64,000 nucleotides of DNA from Chitinolyticbacter albus (GCF_024437655.1 NZ_JANBVF010000007.1:1-64000); one strand, 5' to 3'. Counted from the first letter of the stretch, positions 9,068 through 17,338 are shown. The notes: generated by a model from the sequence alone, not told the origin. Numbers and translations: made by a program.

Positions 9068-10321
9068 TCACTTGCGCTTGATATCGATCGCGCTCGAAGT
9101 CGCCCGCGCCCCTCCCAGCGTGGCCGGGCCATTTGGCGCCACCGGGTTCGCTCCCCGAGCCGGGGCTGAAAAATGATCGTCAATAATGACGGGCGGCCAC
9201 TGTGACACTCGTACGCTCGGCGCATTGAGATCCGCAAAGGTAGAAGGAACCGCCAGCCTGGTCGTTGAGCCACTCGCCACCGGCGGCAGGATACCGGGGT
9301 GCGGTTTGCCGGTGGCAGTGGACGCCGCCGCTGCGGGCAACGCGTTGAATGCCCCAGGGCCACCCGACAGGGGTGCCGTTGATCGTCCACCACTGGAACT
9401 GGCTGCGGGCTGCAATGGGGTTGCTGCAGCCGTCTGGTGCTCCTGATTGGATGGGAAATACATGGGAAACCGGGCGTGTAATCGATCGGAGGCTGCCTTC
9501 GAAGGCACGGCCGGAGCGCCCCCTTCTATCGCCTGGAACAATCGGCCGGCGCCCCGCGCGGTATCGGGCGACATTGGAAACGTAAACGAATAGGCATCTT
9601 TGCCGCCTTGCCCTTGGCCGCCCAGCATGGCCTCGCGTAAAGGCCGAACTTGTGACCCAAAGTGGCCAGCACCATATTCGGTCGGGTGTCCACCCTTCAC
9701 ACGTCCTGGTGGATAATTGTTGTCCGGCTGCGGCGGCACCGCCGATAACACCCCGACTACCCCTGGCCGGACATCACCTTTGTAATTGCTGCTTTCATTG
9801 ACCACATAAACATCCTCCGATCGATCTCCGGTAATGGGCTGACCTATGCCTTTTGATTTACCGGCTATCAGCCCTTCTCTACGAATACCCGGCAGATTCG
9901 CTTCATTGGTCATGTGCAGATAACCCTGCACGCGCCCTCCGGTGCCCCCCATGTTCACGGCAGCCATTGCACCCGATGAGCCGGCGCGTGGCTGAGCTGC
10001 GGAACCGGAAAGTCCGGTCGGAGCGGTCGTGGTCAATGAAGACAAGGCATTCGTTGGTGGCATGTGCATGCTCAATTGCACAGCCGGTTGCGCCGAAGGA
10101 CCCGGATTGAGTGCTTGAGCAAGCAATGACCGCGAAGTCGAAGCCGTCGCGCTTCCCCCGCCCGTCGTGGTATTGCTGTTGCTCGATCCTGGCGCGCCAA
10201 ATCCTATGACACGCGCTGCGGGGTTGGTAGTGGAGGCATTTGGCTGGCCGGTGCCTAAGGGGTTGGCGCCGCCCAAAGACGATACATTGCCCGGCCTGGG
10301 TGGGGAGCCACTATCCGCCAT
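9068..10321 (-). CDS. effector-like protein with candidate ADP-ribosyltransferase-type core and disordered flanks
   Basis: The product has 417 residues; GGAGAG precedes the ATG at a good distance. There is no signal peptide or membrane segment. Residues 1-130 and 270-417 are low complexity (Ser, Thr, Ala, Gly, Pro) and probably disordered. Residues about 131-268 form a compact domain beginning GYLHMTNEANLPGIRREGL; the pattern H-x-T, then NLPxI and GL, resembles the first strand and helix of ADP-ribosyltransferase folds such as DarT and RNA 2'-phosphotransferases. The resemblance is weak and a catalytic Glu is not assigned. Ordered core plus disordered, Ser-rich N terminus is a layout seen in proteins delivered by secretion systems, but no secretion genes or chaperone are nearby. 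It is transcribed towards the repeat at 8798-8835, and H-NS lies directly upstream. Confidence 0.6.
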   Translation of the reverse strand: MADSGSPPRPGNVSSLGGANPLGTGQPNASTTNPAARVIGFGAPGSSNSNTTTGGGSATASTSRSLLAQALNPGPSAQPAVQLSMHMPPTNALSSLTTTAPTGLSGSAAQPRAGSSGAMAAVNMGGTGGRVQGYLHMTNEANLPGIRREGLIAGKSKGIGQPITGDRSEDVYVVNESSNYKGDVRPGVVGVLSAVPPQPDNNYPPGRVKGGHPTEYGAGHFGSQVRPLREAMLGGQGQGGKDAYSFTFPMSPDTARGAGRLFQAIEGGAPAVPSKAASDRLHARFPMYFPSNQEHQTAAATPLQPAASSSGGRSTAPLSGGPGAFNALPAAAASTATGKPHPGILPPVASGSTTRLAVPSTFADLNAPSVRVSQWPPVIIDDHFSAPARGANPVAPNGPATLGGARATSSAIDIKRK

Positions 10322-10404
10322 GAAGGTCTCTCCAGCTCAGGGTTGATACTCACCATAAACCACGCGCATGCCAAACAACAACGCTCAACGTACGCTAACC
10401 AGAA

Positions 10405-10442
10405 CCAACCCTGCGCCATCCCGCGACGGCGTGACGCACAAC
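10405..10442. repeat. 38-bp palindromic repeat, copy 2
   Basis: Same orientation as the copy at 8798-8835 with five substitutions, which break perfect pairing of the stem. It sits between the start of the effector-like gene and the terminator of the H-NS-family gene. Confidence 0.65.
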
Positions 10443-10443
10443 A

Positions 10444-10468
10444 AAAAGCCCCGCAATGCGGGGCTTTT
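10444..10468 (-). terminator. intrinsic terminator of the H-NS-family gene
   Basis: AAAAGCCCCGC and GCGGGGCTTTT pair perfectly (11 bp) around a 3-base loop, with a T-run on the minus strand, about 20 bases past the stop. Confidence 0.88.
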
Positions 10469-10486
10469 CATTTGGCACAGCGCGCG

Positions 10487-10801
10487 TCAGATGCGCAGGC
10501 CATCCAGCGGCTTGCCCGCGTCCAGCCAATCCTGTACCCACTGCGGCTTGCGGCCACGGCCGGTCCAGGTCTGGTTGCCGTCAGCCGGGTTACGGAACTG
10601 CGCCACGCCCGTGCTCTTGGCCGCTTTGGTGCTCACCGATCCGCCCAGCACATCCTGCAGCGAAAAGCCCTTGGCAGCGGCAAGGTTTTGCAGCTCGGCG
10701 ATCAGGTTCTTCTTGTCGCTGACCTTGCGCCTTTCGATTTCAGCGGCCAGGTCCTTTTGCAGTTGATACATCTCGGGTAGAGACAGGTTAGACAAATCCA
10801 T
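10487..10801 (-). CDS. H-NS family nucleoid-associated protein
   Basis: The product has 104 residues, started at the ATG at 10801 because AAAGGAGA lies just upstream; an earlier in-frame start has none. The N terminus (LPEMYQLQKDLAAEIERRK) is the coiled-coil oligomerisation helix. The C-terminal DNA-binding domain shows the H-NS core FRNPADGNQTWTGRGRKPQWV, in which the GRGRKP loop inserts into the minor groove of AT-rich DNA. Such proteins silence AT-rich and horizontally acquired genes. Several members are usual per genome in this group, so the exact paralogue is not assigned. Confidence 0.93.
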   Translation of the reverse strand: MDLSNLSLPEMYQLQKDLAAEIERRKVSDKKNLIAELQNLAAAKGFSLQDVLGGSVSTKAAKSTGVAQFRNPADGNQTWTGRGRKPQWVQDWLDAGKPLDGLRI

Positions 10802-11258
10802 CGAATTCTCCTTTATTTGATTGGGTACAACCGACGCCATCCAACTTCTATCGCCTGGCTTCGGAAACCGGGGTTAATGTAGCGGCTTTTTCCATCGCGT
10901 GCTTCGCATAAGACGTAGGCGTCGGCCAGTCGATGCATCCAATTCAGGATCGCGCGTCCGTCAGTGGCTTGCCGCTATCGCTGCGAACGATCTGTGGCAC
11001 GCTACACGCGCGCCAGCCAAACGAACCAGTTGCCACGTCAGCGCCCTAGCGCTGATTGTCCGCAACGATAGCATTGCCACGGCAGCGTGCGTCATACCGT
11101 CCGCCATAGTCAGGCATTGGATCACCCGGTATGGGCGCTGTGAAAAAATTCGTTTGGCACGGGTGAGCACCGCGGGTTCAGCAGAAAAATCCCTGCCATG
11201 CCGCGGCCAGTTTGCGAACTCTGGCGAAGGTGGGCAGCTTTGATTACTGGTCGACGCG
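10802..11258. other. intergenic region upstream of the H-NS-family gene
   Basis: These 457 bases contain the H-NS-family promoter region near 10801-10900 and otherwise only unconvincing open frames. No RNA gene, repeat or strong terminator was seen. Confidence 0.4.
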
Positions 11259-11738
11259 TCAGCCGCACCGAGCCGCTTCGATAGCGGCGATGTCGATCTT
11301 GGTCATCTCCATCATGGCTTCGAAAGAGCGCTTGGCTGCAGCGCGATCGGGATCGGTGATCGCGGCCGTCAGTGCGCGTGGCGTGATCTGCCACGACAGC
11401 CCCCATTTGTCCTTGCACCAGCCGCAGGCGCTTTCCTGGCCACCATTGCCGACAATGGCATTCCATAAGCGATCCGTTTCCGCCTGGTCGTCGGTCGCAA
11501 CCTGGAACGAGAAAGCCTCGTTGTGCCGGAACGCCGGCCCTCCGTTCAAGCCCAGACAAGGGATGCCCAGCACGGTGAATTCCACCGTCAATACATCCCC
11601 TTGCTTGCCAGCGGGGTAGTCGCCCGGCGCGCGATGAACCGCGTGCACCGCGCTATCCGGAAATGTGCTGGCGTAGAACTGTGCCGCATCCAACGCGGCG
11701 CCGTCGTACCAAAGACAGATCGTGTTCTTGCTCATCAT
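11259..11738 (-). CDS. VOC-superfamily (PhnB / 3-demethylubiquinone methyltransferase-like) protein
   Basis: The product has 159 residues from the first of two adjacent ATG codons (11738/11735), preceded by GGGAGCAG. Two beta-alpha-beta-beta-beta modules are visible: KNTICLWYDGAALDAAQFYASTFPDS at the start and the WGLSWQITPR strand in the second half. The family is annotated as PhnB or 3-demethylubiquinone-9 methyltransferase-like, though most members have no proven reaction. It lies 103 bases downstream of an SRPBCC gene on the same strand; these two families often occur together in bacteria, so they are probably one unit. Confidence 0.85.
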   Translation of the reverse strand: MMSKNTICLWYDGAALDAAQFYASTFPDSAVHAVHRAPGDYPAGKQGDVLTVEFTVLGIPCLGLNGGPAFRHNEAFSFQVATDDQAETDRLWNAIVGNGGQESACGWCKDKWGLSWQITPRALTAAITDPDRAAAKRSFEAMMEMTKIDIAAIEAARCG

Positions 11739-11811
11739 CTTGCTGCTCCCGAATCCGAAATCAGTAAAGGGCAATGCATCACTCAGGGTCATCACCCTAT
11801 AAATGCCGCTG

Positions 11812-11841
11812 GCGCCGCCAGCAGGGTTTTGTTGGCGGCGC
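11812..11841. terminator. stem-loop directly after the SRPBCC stop codon
   Basis: GCGCCGCCA and TGGCGGCGC form a 9-bp perfect stem around a 12-base loop, immediately next to the stop of the SRPBCC gene. It might attenuate transcription into the following VOC gene. It shares an 18-base exact stretch with 4111-4128, also beside a stop codon. Confidence 0.45.
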
Positions 11842-12288
11842 TTAGCCTGGAATATCGGGCTCAACCAGATGGGCCAATTGCACCAGGGATTCCTGCCAGC
11901 CCAGGTAGCACATCTCGGTGGGGATCAACTCCGGTATCCCGCTCTGTTCAATATCGACCGCGGTTCCGCACGACACCGTCTTCAGCGTCACGGTCACGAG
12001 CATCTCACCGGGCAGGTTCGGATCATCGAACTTGTCCGTGTACTGGATGAATTCACCCGGAACCAGCTTGCGATATTGCCCGCCGAAAGCATGGCTATGC
12101 CCGGTGGAGAAGTTTTCGAACGACATCCTGAAGCTGCCGCCGGCACTCGCATCCATCTGGTGCACCGTGCAGGTGAAGCCGTAGGGCGGCAGCCACTTGG
12201 CCAACGCAGCCGCATCGGTAAAGGCACGGTAGATCTTCTCGGGTGGGCTGCGCAGCACGCGGTGCAGGCGAACAGTTCCAGTGGCCAT
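11842..12288 (-). CDS. SRPBCC-family (AHSA1/START-like) protein
   Basis: The product has 148 residues from the ATG at 12288 (AGGAGC upstream). It begins with the family pattern LHRVLRSPPEKIYRAFTDAAALAKWLPPYGF and ends with the long C-terminal helix (GWQESLVQLAHLVE). AHSA1-like SRPBCC proteins have a hydrophobic cavity for small ligands; most bacterial members are of unknown role. It probably forms an operon with the following VOC-family gene. Cytosolic. Confidence 0.87.
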   Translation of the reverse strand: MATGTVRLHRVLRSPPEKIYRAFTDAAALAKWLPPYGFTCTVHQMDASAGGSFRMSFENFSTGHSHAFGGQYRKLVPGEFIQYTDKFDDPNLPGEMLVTVTLKTVSCGTAVDIEQSGIPELIPTEMCYLGWQESLVQLAHLVEPDIPG

Positions 12289-12686
12289 GGCAAAAGCTCC
12301 TATCAAACAGTTGAAACACAAGTACTGCGTGCCCTGCACTGTGCGCCACCCTCGCCAGCGCGATGGGCACTTTCTGGACCGGTGCAGCGCAAACCGGCAC
12401 CATTTTCAGCCCGGTGCGACGTTTTTTTTCAGCACGAATAGCGCGTGGATGCGAGCCTTCCCTGCTAGTTCCGCATTACCGTTTTCACGCTGGAACGCGC
12501 GCCATTTTCAGCATCAAAGCATCAGCACATAGCGATAAGCGTGTTGTTTATAAACATGTTTTCCCGCAAAAGACAGATGCATTCTTGAGCACGCATCGCA
12601 ATGCGGGCACCGTGTGGGGCCTGAGCACAATGGCACGCCGACAACGATCGGCACAGGCAGATCAAACCAAGGATGGAGGATGTTTT
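12289..12686. other. intergenic promoter region, partly AT-rich
   Basis: These 398 bases separate the divergent SRPBCC gene and the CBM-FGE gene. The part from about 12420 to 12600 is more AT-rich than its surroundings, with an 8-base T-run near 12422-12430 and a 12-bp palindrome at 12545-12556. No coding frame here has a ribosome-binding site. Confidence 0.5.
12545..12556. promoter_or_regulatory. 12-bp perfect palindrome, candidate operator
   Basis: TGTTTATAAACA lies about 130 bases before the CBM-FGE start inside the AT-richer part of the promoter region. A regulator site is inferred from symmetry and position alone. Confidence 0.35.
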
Positions 12687-13988
12687 ATGTGGGATCGCAA
12701 CAATATCGGTACGGCGCTCGCCAGCCCGGTACAACGCCGTCAATTTCGCCCCAACGGACTGAAAGCACTCGGTGCCGCCCTGTTGCTGGCACTGGCGGGA
12801 TCCAGCGCCTGGGCCGCGGTCTGGCAGGCCGGCACTGCCTATACGCAGGGTGACATCGTTCACCATCAGGGCCAGGAATGGCAGGCCAGGTGGTGGACGC
12901 AGGGTGAAGCGCCGAGCGCCAACGCCGCGGCGTGGCAGGCAGCACCGTCCGAGGATAGCGCTGCAGCCTGGCAAGCCACCGTGGCCTATCAGGCCGGGCA
13001 AATGGTGCTGCATGATGGCCAGCTCTATCAGGCGCAGTGGTGGACCCGCGGCAACGCCCCTGCGCCGCAAGGGCCATGGAAGGCACTAGGCACCGGAGTG
13101 AAGGCCAGGCAGTTTGTACGCGTGCCAGGCGGCACCTTCATCATGGGCGCCACCATCCAGGGCAATGTGAATTACGAGAACGAATACCCGGCCCACCCGG
13201 TCACGCTGTCGCCGTTCTGGCTTTCCAGCACCGAAGTCACCTATCGCCAGTTTGATCGCTACACCCGCGCCACTCACCAGCCGCTGCTGAGCTCGCTCGA
13301 CGGGGGCGGCATGGATTTCGGCCGCGGTGAAAATCCGGCGGTGAACGTGAGCTGGACGGCGGCGATCAAGTACATCAACTGGCTGAATCAGCAGAAGGGC
13401 TGGCCCAAGGCTTACAACGAAACCACGGGCGACCTGCTCGATGCCGCCGGCCAACCGACCACCGATGTCGCCAAAGTGGTGGGCTATCGCCTGCCGACCG
13501 AGGCCGAATGGGAATACGCGGCCCGCGATCGCGGCCAGGACATCGCCAATGCCTGGGGCAACGGCGCACCGCTGATCAACGGCAAGCCGGCCGCCAACAC
13601 CGCCGACATCAGCCTCAAGACCTTCTTCGAAGGCGAGCTCGGCATCCCATTGCCGCCCTGGATGGTCATCTGGGAAGTCACCGACGGCTATCCGCGGCTG
13701 GCGCCGGTGGGCAGCTTTATTGCCAATTCACTGGGGATTTACGATCTGTCCGGCAATGCCTGGGAGTGGACCACCGACAAGGAGCGCGTCTACAGCACGG
13801 CGGCGCAGACCAACCCTGTCGGCACGGGCGAGGCGACGGGCCGCGTGATGCGTGGCGCCAGCTGGGATAACGGCCAGGAGATGCACATCACCGACCGCTA
13901 TGCCGGCAACCCGGCCGAATCCACCGGCGCCACGGGCTTCCGCCTGGCCCGCTCCGCCGCTTCGGGCCAGGAGGATCAGGGCCAGTAA
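12687..13988 (+). CDS. secreted protein with two CBM5/12 chitin-binding modules and a formylglycine-generating-enzyme-type domain
   Basis: The product has 433 residues from the ATG at 12687 (GGAGGA upstream). Residues 1-43 form a signal peptide ending SAWA. Two CBM5/12 modules follow (about 44-85 and 95-138), each with the AWQAGTAYTQGDIVHHQGQEW-to-WWT pattern that binds chitin through surface Trp and Tyr. Residues about 145-425 are an FGE-sulfatase (SUMF1-type) domain: PGGTFIMGA, STEVTYRQFDRYT, PAVNVSWTAAIKYINWL, YRLPTEAEWEYAARD, GIYDLSGNAWEWT and RVMRGASWDN to GFRLARS. True FGEs oxidise a sulfatase Cys; many domain relatives only bind or modify other substrates, and no sulfatase is encoded nearby. 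The copper-binding Cys pair of classical FGE is not obvious here, so non-FGE activity is likely. The combination suggests action at chitin surfaces. Confidence 0.87.
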   Translation: MWDRNNIGTALASPVQRRQFRPNGLKALGAALLLALAGSSAWAAVWQAGTAYTQGDIVHHQGQEWQARWWTQGEAPSANAAAWQAAPSEDSAAAWQATVAYQAGQMVLHDGQLYQAQWWTRGNAPAPQGPWKALGTGVKARQFVRVPGGTFIMGATIQGNVNYENEYPAHPVTLSPFWLSSTEVTYRQFDRYTRATHQPLLSSLDGGGMDFGRGENPAVNVSWTAAIKYINWLNQQKGWPKAYNETTGDLLDAAGQPTTDVAKVVGYRLPTEAEWEYAARDRGQDIANAWGNGAPLINGKPAANTADISLKTFFEGELGIPLPPWMVIWEVTDGYPRLAPVGSFIANSLGIYDLSGNAWEWTTDKERVYSTAAQTNPVGTGEATGRVMRGASWDNGQEMHITDRYAGNPAESTGATGFRLARSAASGQEDQGQ

Positions 13989-14079
13989 TCGCGCATAGCG
14001 CATGCGGCGCCTCATCGCAGCCGGTTGGCAGCTGCGCGCAACAAGCGTATCCGGAAAGACCCCGGCGCCCTCGCGCGCG

Positions 14080-15573
14080 CTACTGAAACGCCACCTCGGC
14101 AAAACTGCGCAGCTTGCGGCTGTGCAGTGTCGCCGAGCCGCCTTCGCGCAACAGCTCCATCGCCCGGATGCCGATGCGCAGATGCTGGTCCACCCGTTCG
14201 CGGTAGAAGTGGTTGGCCATGCCCGGCAACTTGATCTCGCCGTGCAAGGGCTTGTCGGAGACACAGAGCAAGGTGCCGTAGGGCACGCGGAAGCGGAAGC
14301 CGTTGGCGGCGATGGTTGCGCTTTCCATATCCAGCGCCACGGCGCGGCTCTGGCTGAAACGGCGCTGGGGCGTGTTGTCCGGCAGCAGCTCCCAGTTGCG
14401 GTTGTCGGTGCTTGCCACCGTGCCGGTGCGCATGATGCGCTTGAGGTCCATCGGCGGCACCTGGGTGATCTCGCTCACCGCCTGCTGCAGCGCCAGCTGG
14501 ATTTCCGCCAGCGCCGGGATCGGCACCCACAGCGGTAGATCCTCGTCGAGCACGTGATCCTCGCGCACGTAACCGTGCGCCAGCACGTAGTCGCCGAGCT
14601 GCTGCGTGGTGCGCAGGCCGGCGCAGTGGCCAAGCATGATCCAGGCGTGCGGGCGCAGCACGGCGATATGGTCGGTCACGGTCTTGGCATTGGCGGGGCC
14701 GACACCGATGTTGACCATGGAGATGCCGCTGCCATCGGCGCGGATCAGGTGATAGGCCGGCATCTGCGGCAAGCGCGGCGGAATGGTGCCGGCAGCGTCG
14801 CCCGGCTCGGCGGGCAGGCCCACGCGACGGGTGATCACATTGCCCGGCTCGACGAAAGCGATGTAGTCGCTGCCCGGATTCTGCACTTCCTCGCGGCCCA
14901 GCTTCACGAATTCGTCGATGTAGAACTGGTAGTTGGTGAACAGCACGAAATTCTGAAAGTGCTGCGGGTTGGTGCCGCTGTAATGGCGCAGCCGGTGCAG
15001 CGAATAGTCGACCCGGGGCGCAGTGAACAGCGACAGCGGTTGCGGCTCGCCCGGCCCCGGCTCGTAGGTGCCGTTGGCAATGCCATCGTCCATCGCGGCC
15101 AGGTCCGGCAGGTCAAACAGATCGCGCAGCAGCGCGCGGTGGGCGGAGGTCATCTGCCCTTCCACATGATCGTTCTCGCCGTAGGAGAAATGCACCGGCA
15201 TCGGCTGTCCGCTGACGCCGACCTCGATCTCACACTGATGATTTTTCAGCAGCAATTCGAACTGCTCGCGGTAGTAGCCCGCGAACAGGTCGGGCCGCGT
15301 CAGCGTGGTTTCGAAGCGACCCGGGCCGGAGACGAAGCCATAGGAGAGGTGGGAGAGATCGACCGGGGAATGCCGCGCGGAGCTGTGCGTCTGTACCGCC
15401 ACATAGGGGTAGCACGCGCGCACCCGCTCAGGCAGCGTGCCCTGGCTGACAAAACGCTGCATCGCTACGCGCAGGTGGGCCACGCTGGCATCGTAGATTT
15501 CGCACACACGGGCAAGCGCCTCGCCAGCATCGACAAAGCGGGCGGGCGGAACGAAGGCGGGCTGGTCGGTCAT
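14080..15573 (-). CDS. amn: AMP nucleosidase
   Basis: The product has 497 residues, against 484 for E. coli Amn. The ATG at 15573 follows AGGAG by five bases; a GTG six bases earlier is too close to that site. The N-terminal AMP-nucleosidase-specific domain (to about residue 180) precedes a nucleoside-phosphorylase-fold domain with NIGVGPANAKTVTDH, LGHCAGLR and the DMESATIAANGFRF segment carrying the purine and ribose contact residues. The enzyme hydrolyses AMP to adenine and ribose 5-phosphate and helps control adenylate levels. Convergent with the CBM-FGE gene. Confidence 0.95.
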   Translation of the reverse strand: MTDQPAFVPPARFVDAGEALARVCEIYDASVAHLRVAMQRFVSQGTLPERVRACYPYVAVQTHSSARHSPVDLSHLSYGFVSGPGRFETTLTRPDLFAGYYREQFELLLKNHQCEIEVGVSGQPMPVHFSYGENDHVEGQMTSAHRALLRDLFDLPDLAAMDDGIANGTYEPGPGEPQPLSLFTAPRVDYSLHRLRHYSGTNPQHFQNFVLFTNYQFYIDEFVKLGREEVQNPGSDYIAFVEPGNVITRRVGLPAEPGDAAGTIPPRLPQMPAYHLIRADGSGISMVNIGVGPANAKTVTDHIAVLRPHAWIMLGHCAGLRTTQQLGDYVLAHGYVREDHVLDEDLPLWVPIPALAEIQLALQQAVSEITQVPPMDLKRIMRTGTVASTDNRNWELLPDNTPQRRFSQSRAVALDMESATIAANGFRFRVPYGTLLCVSDKPLHGEIKLPGMANHFYRERVDQHLRIGIRAMELLREGGSATLHSRKLRSFAEVAFQ

Positions 15574-15686
15574 TTTCACTCCTGTTTGATCGGCGTCAGC
15601 TTAGCACCGCTCATGGCGCGCCGGCAGAGGCTGGTCAGTATCACGCAAGGCCGTTACAGTCGGCGTATCGATCCACGGAGCCCGCC

Positions 15687-16430
15687 ATGCTGCGCCTTGC
15701 GTTGCTCGCGCTGTTCACCGCCCTGCCCCTGCACGCCGCCGAAGTCCGCGTCGCCGTCGCCGCCAATTTCGCCGGGCCGATGAAAGCCGTCGCCGCCGAT
15801 TTCGAGCGCGCCAGCGGCCACACGGTGATCATTTCCACCGGCGCCACCGGCAAGTTCTATGCGCAGATCGTCGCTGGCGCGCCGTTCGACGTGCTGCTGG
15901 CCGCCGACGACGAAACCCCGAAGAAGCTGGAAGACGAAGGCCAGGCCGTTCCCGGCAGCCGCTTTGCCTATGCCGTGGGCCGGCTGGTGCTATGGCGCGC
16001 CAAAGCGGGCCCGGTGAACGAGGCGGTGCTCAAGGCGGGCAACTGGCGCAAGCTTGCCATCGCCAACCCCAAGGTCGCCCCGTACGGGCGCGCCGCCGTC
16101 GAGGCACTGAGCGCGCTCAAGCTCTACGACGCGGTGCTTTCGAAGCTGGTGCAAGGTGAGAACATCGCCCAGACCCACCAGTTCGTCGCCAGCGGCAATG
16201 CCGAGCTCGGCCTGATCGCCCTCTCGCAGGTATTCGACGACGGCCGCATTACCAGCGGCGCCGGCTGGATCGTGCCGGAACAACTACACCAGCCCATCCG
16301 CCAGGATGCGGCACTGCTCAAGCGCGGCGCGAACAATGCGGCGGCGAAGGCACTGCTGGCGTATCTGAAGTCGGAATCGGCCAAGCAGACGATCGAACGG
16401 TTCGGCTATCGCGCCGCCGGCGCCAAGTGA
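15687..16430 (+). CDS. modA: molybdate ABC transporter substrate-binding protein
   Basis: The product has 247 residues. A signal peptide (to LHAAE, about residue 18) leads into the periplasmic binding protein. Motifs typical of ModA are VAVAANFAGPMKAVAADFERASGH, STGATGKFYAQI and FDVLLAADDETPKKLEDEG; the Ser/Thr residues here bind the oxyanion. It captures molybdate in the periplasm for ModBC. First gene of the mod-fdhD unit, but separated from modB by an inserted LprI-like gene. Confidence 0.95.
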   Translation: MLRLALLALFTALPLHAAEVRVAVAANFAGPMKAVAADFERASGHTVIISTGATGKFYAQIVAGAPFDVLLAADDETPKKLEDEGQAVPGSRFAYAVGRLVLWRAKAGPVNEAVLKAGNWRKLAIANPKVAPYGRAAVEALSALKLYDAVLSKLVQGENIAQTHQFVASGNAELGLIALSQVFDDGRITSGAGWIVPEQLHQPIRQDAALLKRGANNAAAKALLAYLKSESAKQTIERFGYRAAGAK

Positions 16431-17230
16431 GCGGTATGAGTACTTACTCGCTACCCATACTCTCTCTGGTCACGTTGATCACGTCGCATGCCTGTCACGC
16501 CATTGATTGCGATATAGCCACCAGCAAAACAGAAATAACTATTTGCAAAAATGAGACACTGGTGTCCCTGGATAGCGACTTGAATCTCACGTACGACGAA
16601 GTGATTTACAAATCTCCGCACCCCGAATCCATACGGCAACAACAAAAGCGATGGCTGCACCAAGTAAGAGACAAATGCGCAACGATAGATTGCCTACAGC
16701 AGGCGTACGAACACCGAATCGAAAAACTCATAGATGCCTGGTACCAAGCAAAGCGCCTTGAATACCTGCCTCTGGCAAACAAGAGGGACAGGCGCAGTAG
16801 GCCATTCGAAGGCCACTGGGAACGCTGCTGGCTACTGGGCCGCGATGAGGTTTGCGGCACATATACGCTTTATCAAAATGGGAAACGTATCTGCGGAGAA
16901 TGGGATACCTTTGCGACCAGCACATTTTATCTTCATCGCATCAAAGCAGATTCTAATAAAAAAGAGGTCGCGAAAGTTACGGAAATTTGTGAGATACAGT
17001 CCGAAGCAATCAGCTCCATGTGCAGCACTGCAGAACGCGTCGATCATTGGGGAGCTTCAAAGCAACTATTGAGCATTTGCGGCAATCAATTGCGGTCTAG
17101 CGAAACCGGTAAGATTTGCGATTCAACCATAGTCGACGATCCGTATGTATACAGCTTTACCCCGCTTTCAGCAACAGAACTGCAGCGGCACAATGAGCCG
17201 TGGTTGAAGCGCTGCCTGGAAGCGAAATAG
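16427..17230 (+). CDS. periplasmic LprI/DUF1311-domain protein inserted in the mod operon
   Basis: The product has 267 residues if it uses the GTG at 16427 that overlaps the modA stop (GTGA), or 264 from the ATG at 16436; neither has a clear ribosome-binding site. A signal peptide ends SHACHA. Residues 25-100 match the lysozyme-inhibitor LprI-like (DUF1311) domain: DCDIATSKTEITICKNETLVSLDSDLN, then QQQKRWLHQVRDKC. The remaining 160 residues are Cys-containing and of unknown fold. Base composition is markedly lower in GC (about 45%) than modA and modB, with A/T-ending codons, which points to recent acquisition. The domain family includes lysozyme inhibitors, but most members are uncharacterised. 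It probably has nothing to do with molybdate. Confidence 0.8.
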   Translation: MSGMSTYSLPILSLVTLITSHACHAIDCDIATSKTEITICKNETLVSLDSDLNLTYDEVIYKSPHPESIRQQQKRWLHQVRDKCATIDCLQQAYEHRIEKLIDAWYQAKRLEYLPLANKRDRRSRPFEGHWERCWLLGRDEVCGTYTLYQNGKRICGEWDTFATSTFYLHRIKADSNKKEVAKVTEICEIQSEAISSMCSTAERVDHWGASKQLLSICGNQLRSSETGKICDSTIVDDPYVYSFTPLSATELQRHNEPWLKRCLEAK

Positions 17231-17338
17231 CCGTCGCTTGGCGTAGTAACTACTACTTCTGACCAAGCCCCCAAACGCGAGATGTCGACCGGTTTCGCAA
17301 TATCGCAGAGCCCATCGCGCTTGGTACGATATAAGACA

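Noticed and set aside
17322-17338. Possible ModE half-site (ACGATATAAG) before modB
   Set aside because: Only one half-site is visible; a ModE operator needs a symmetric pair.
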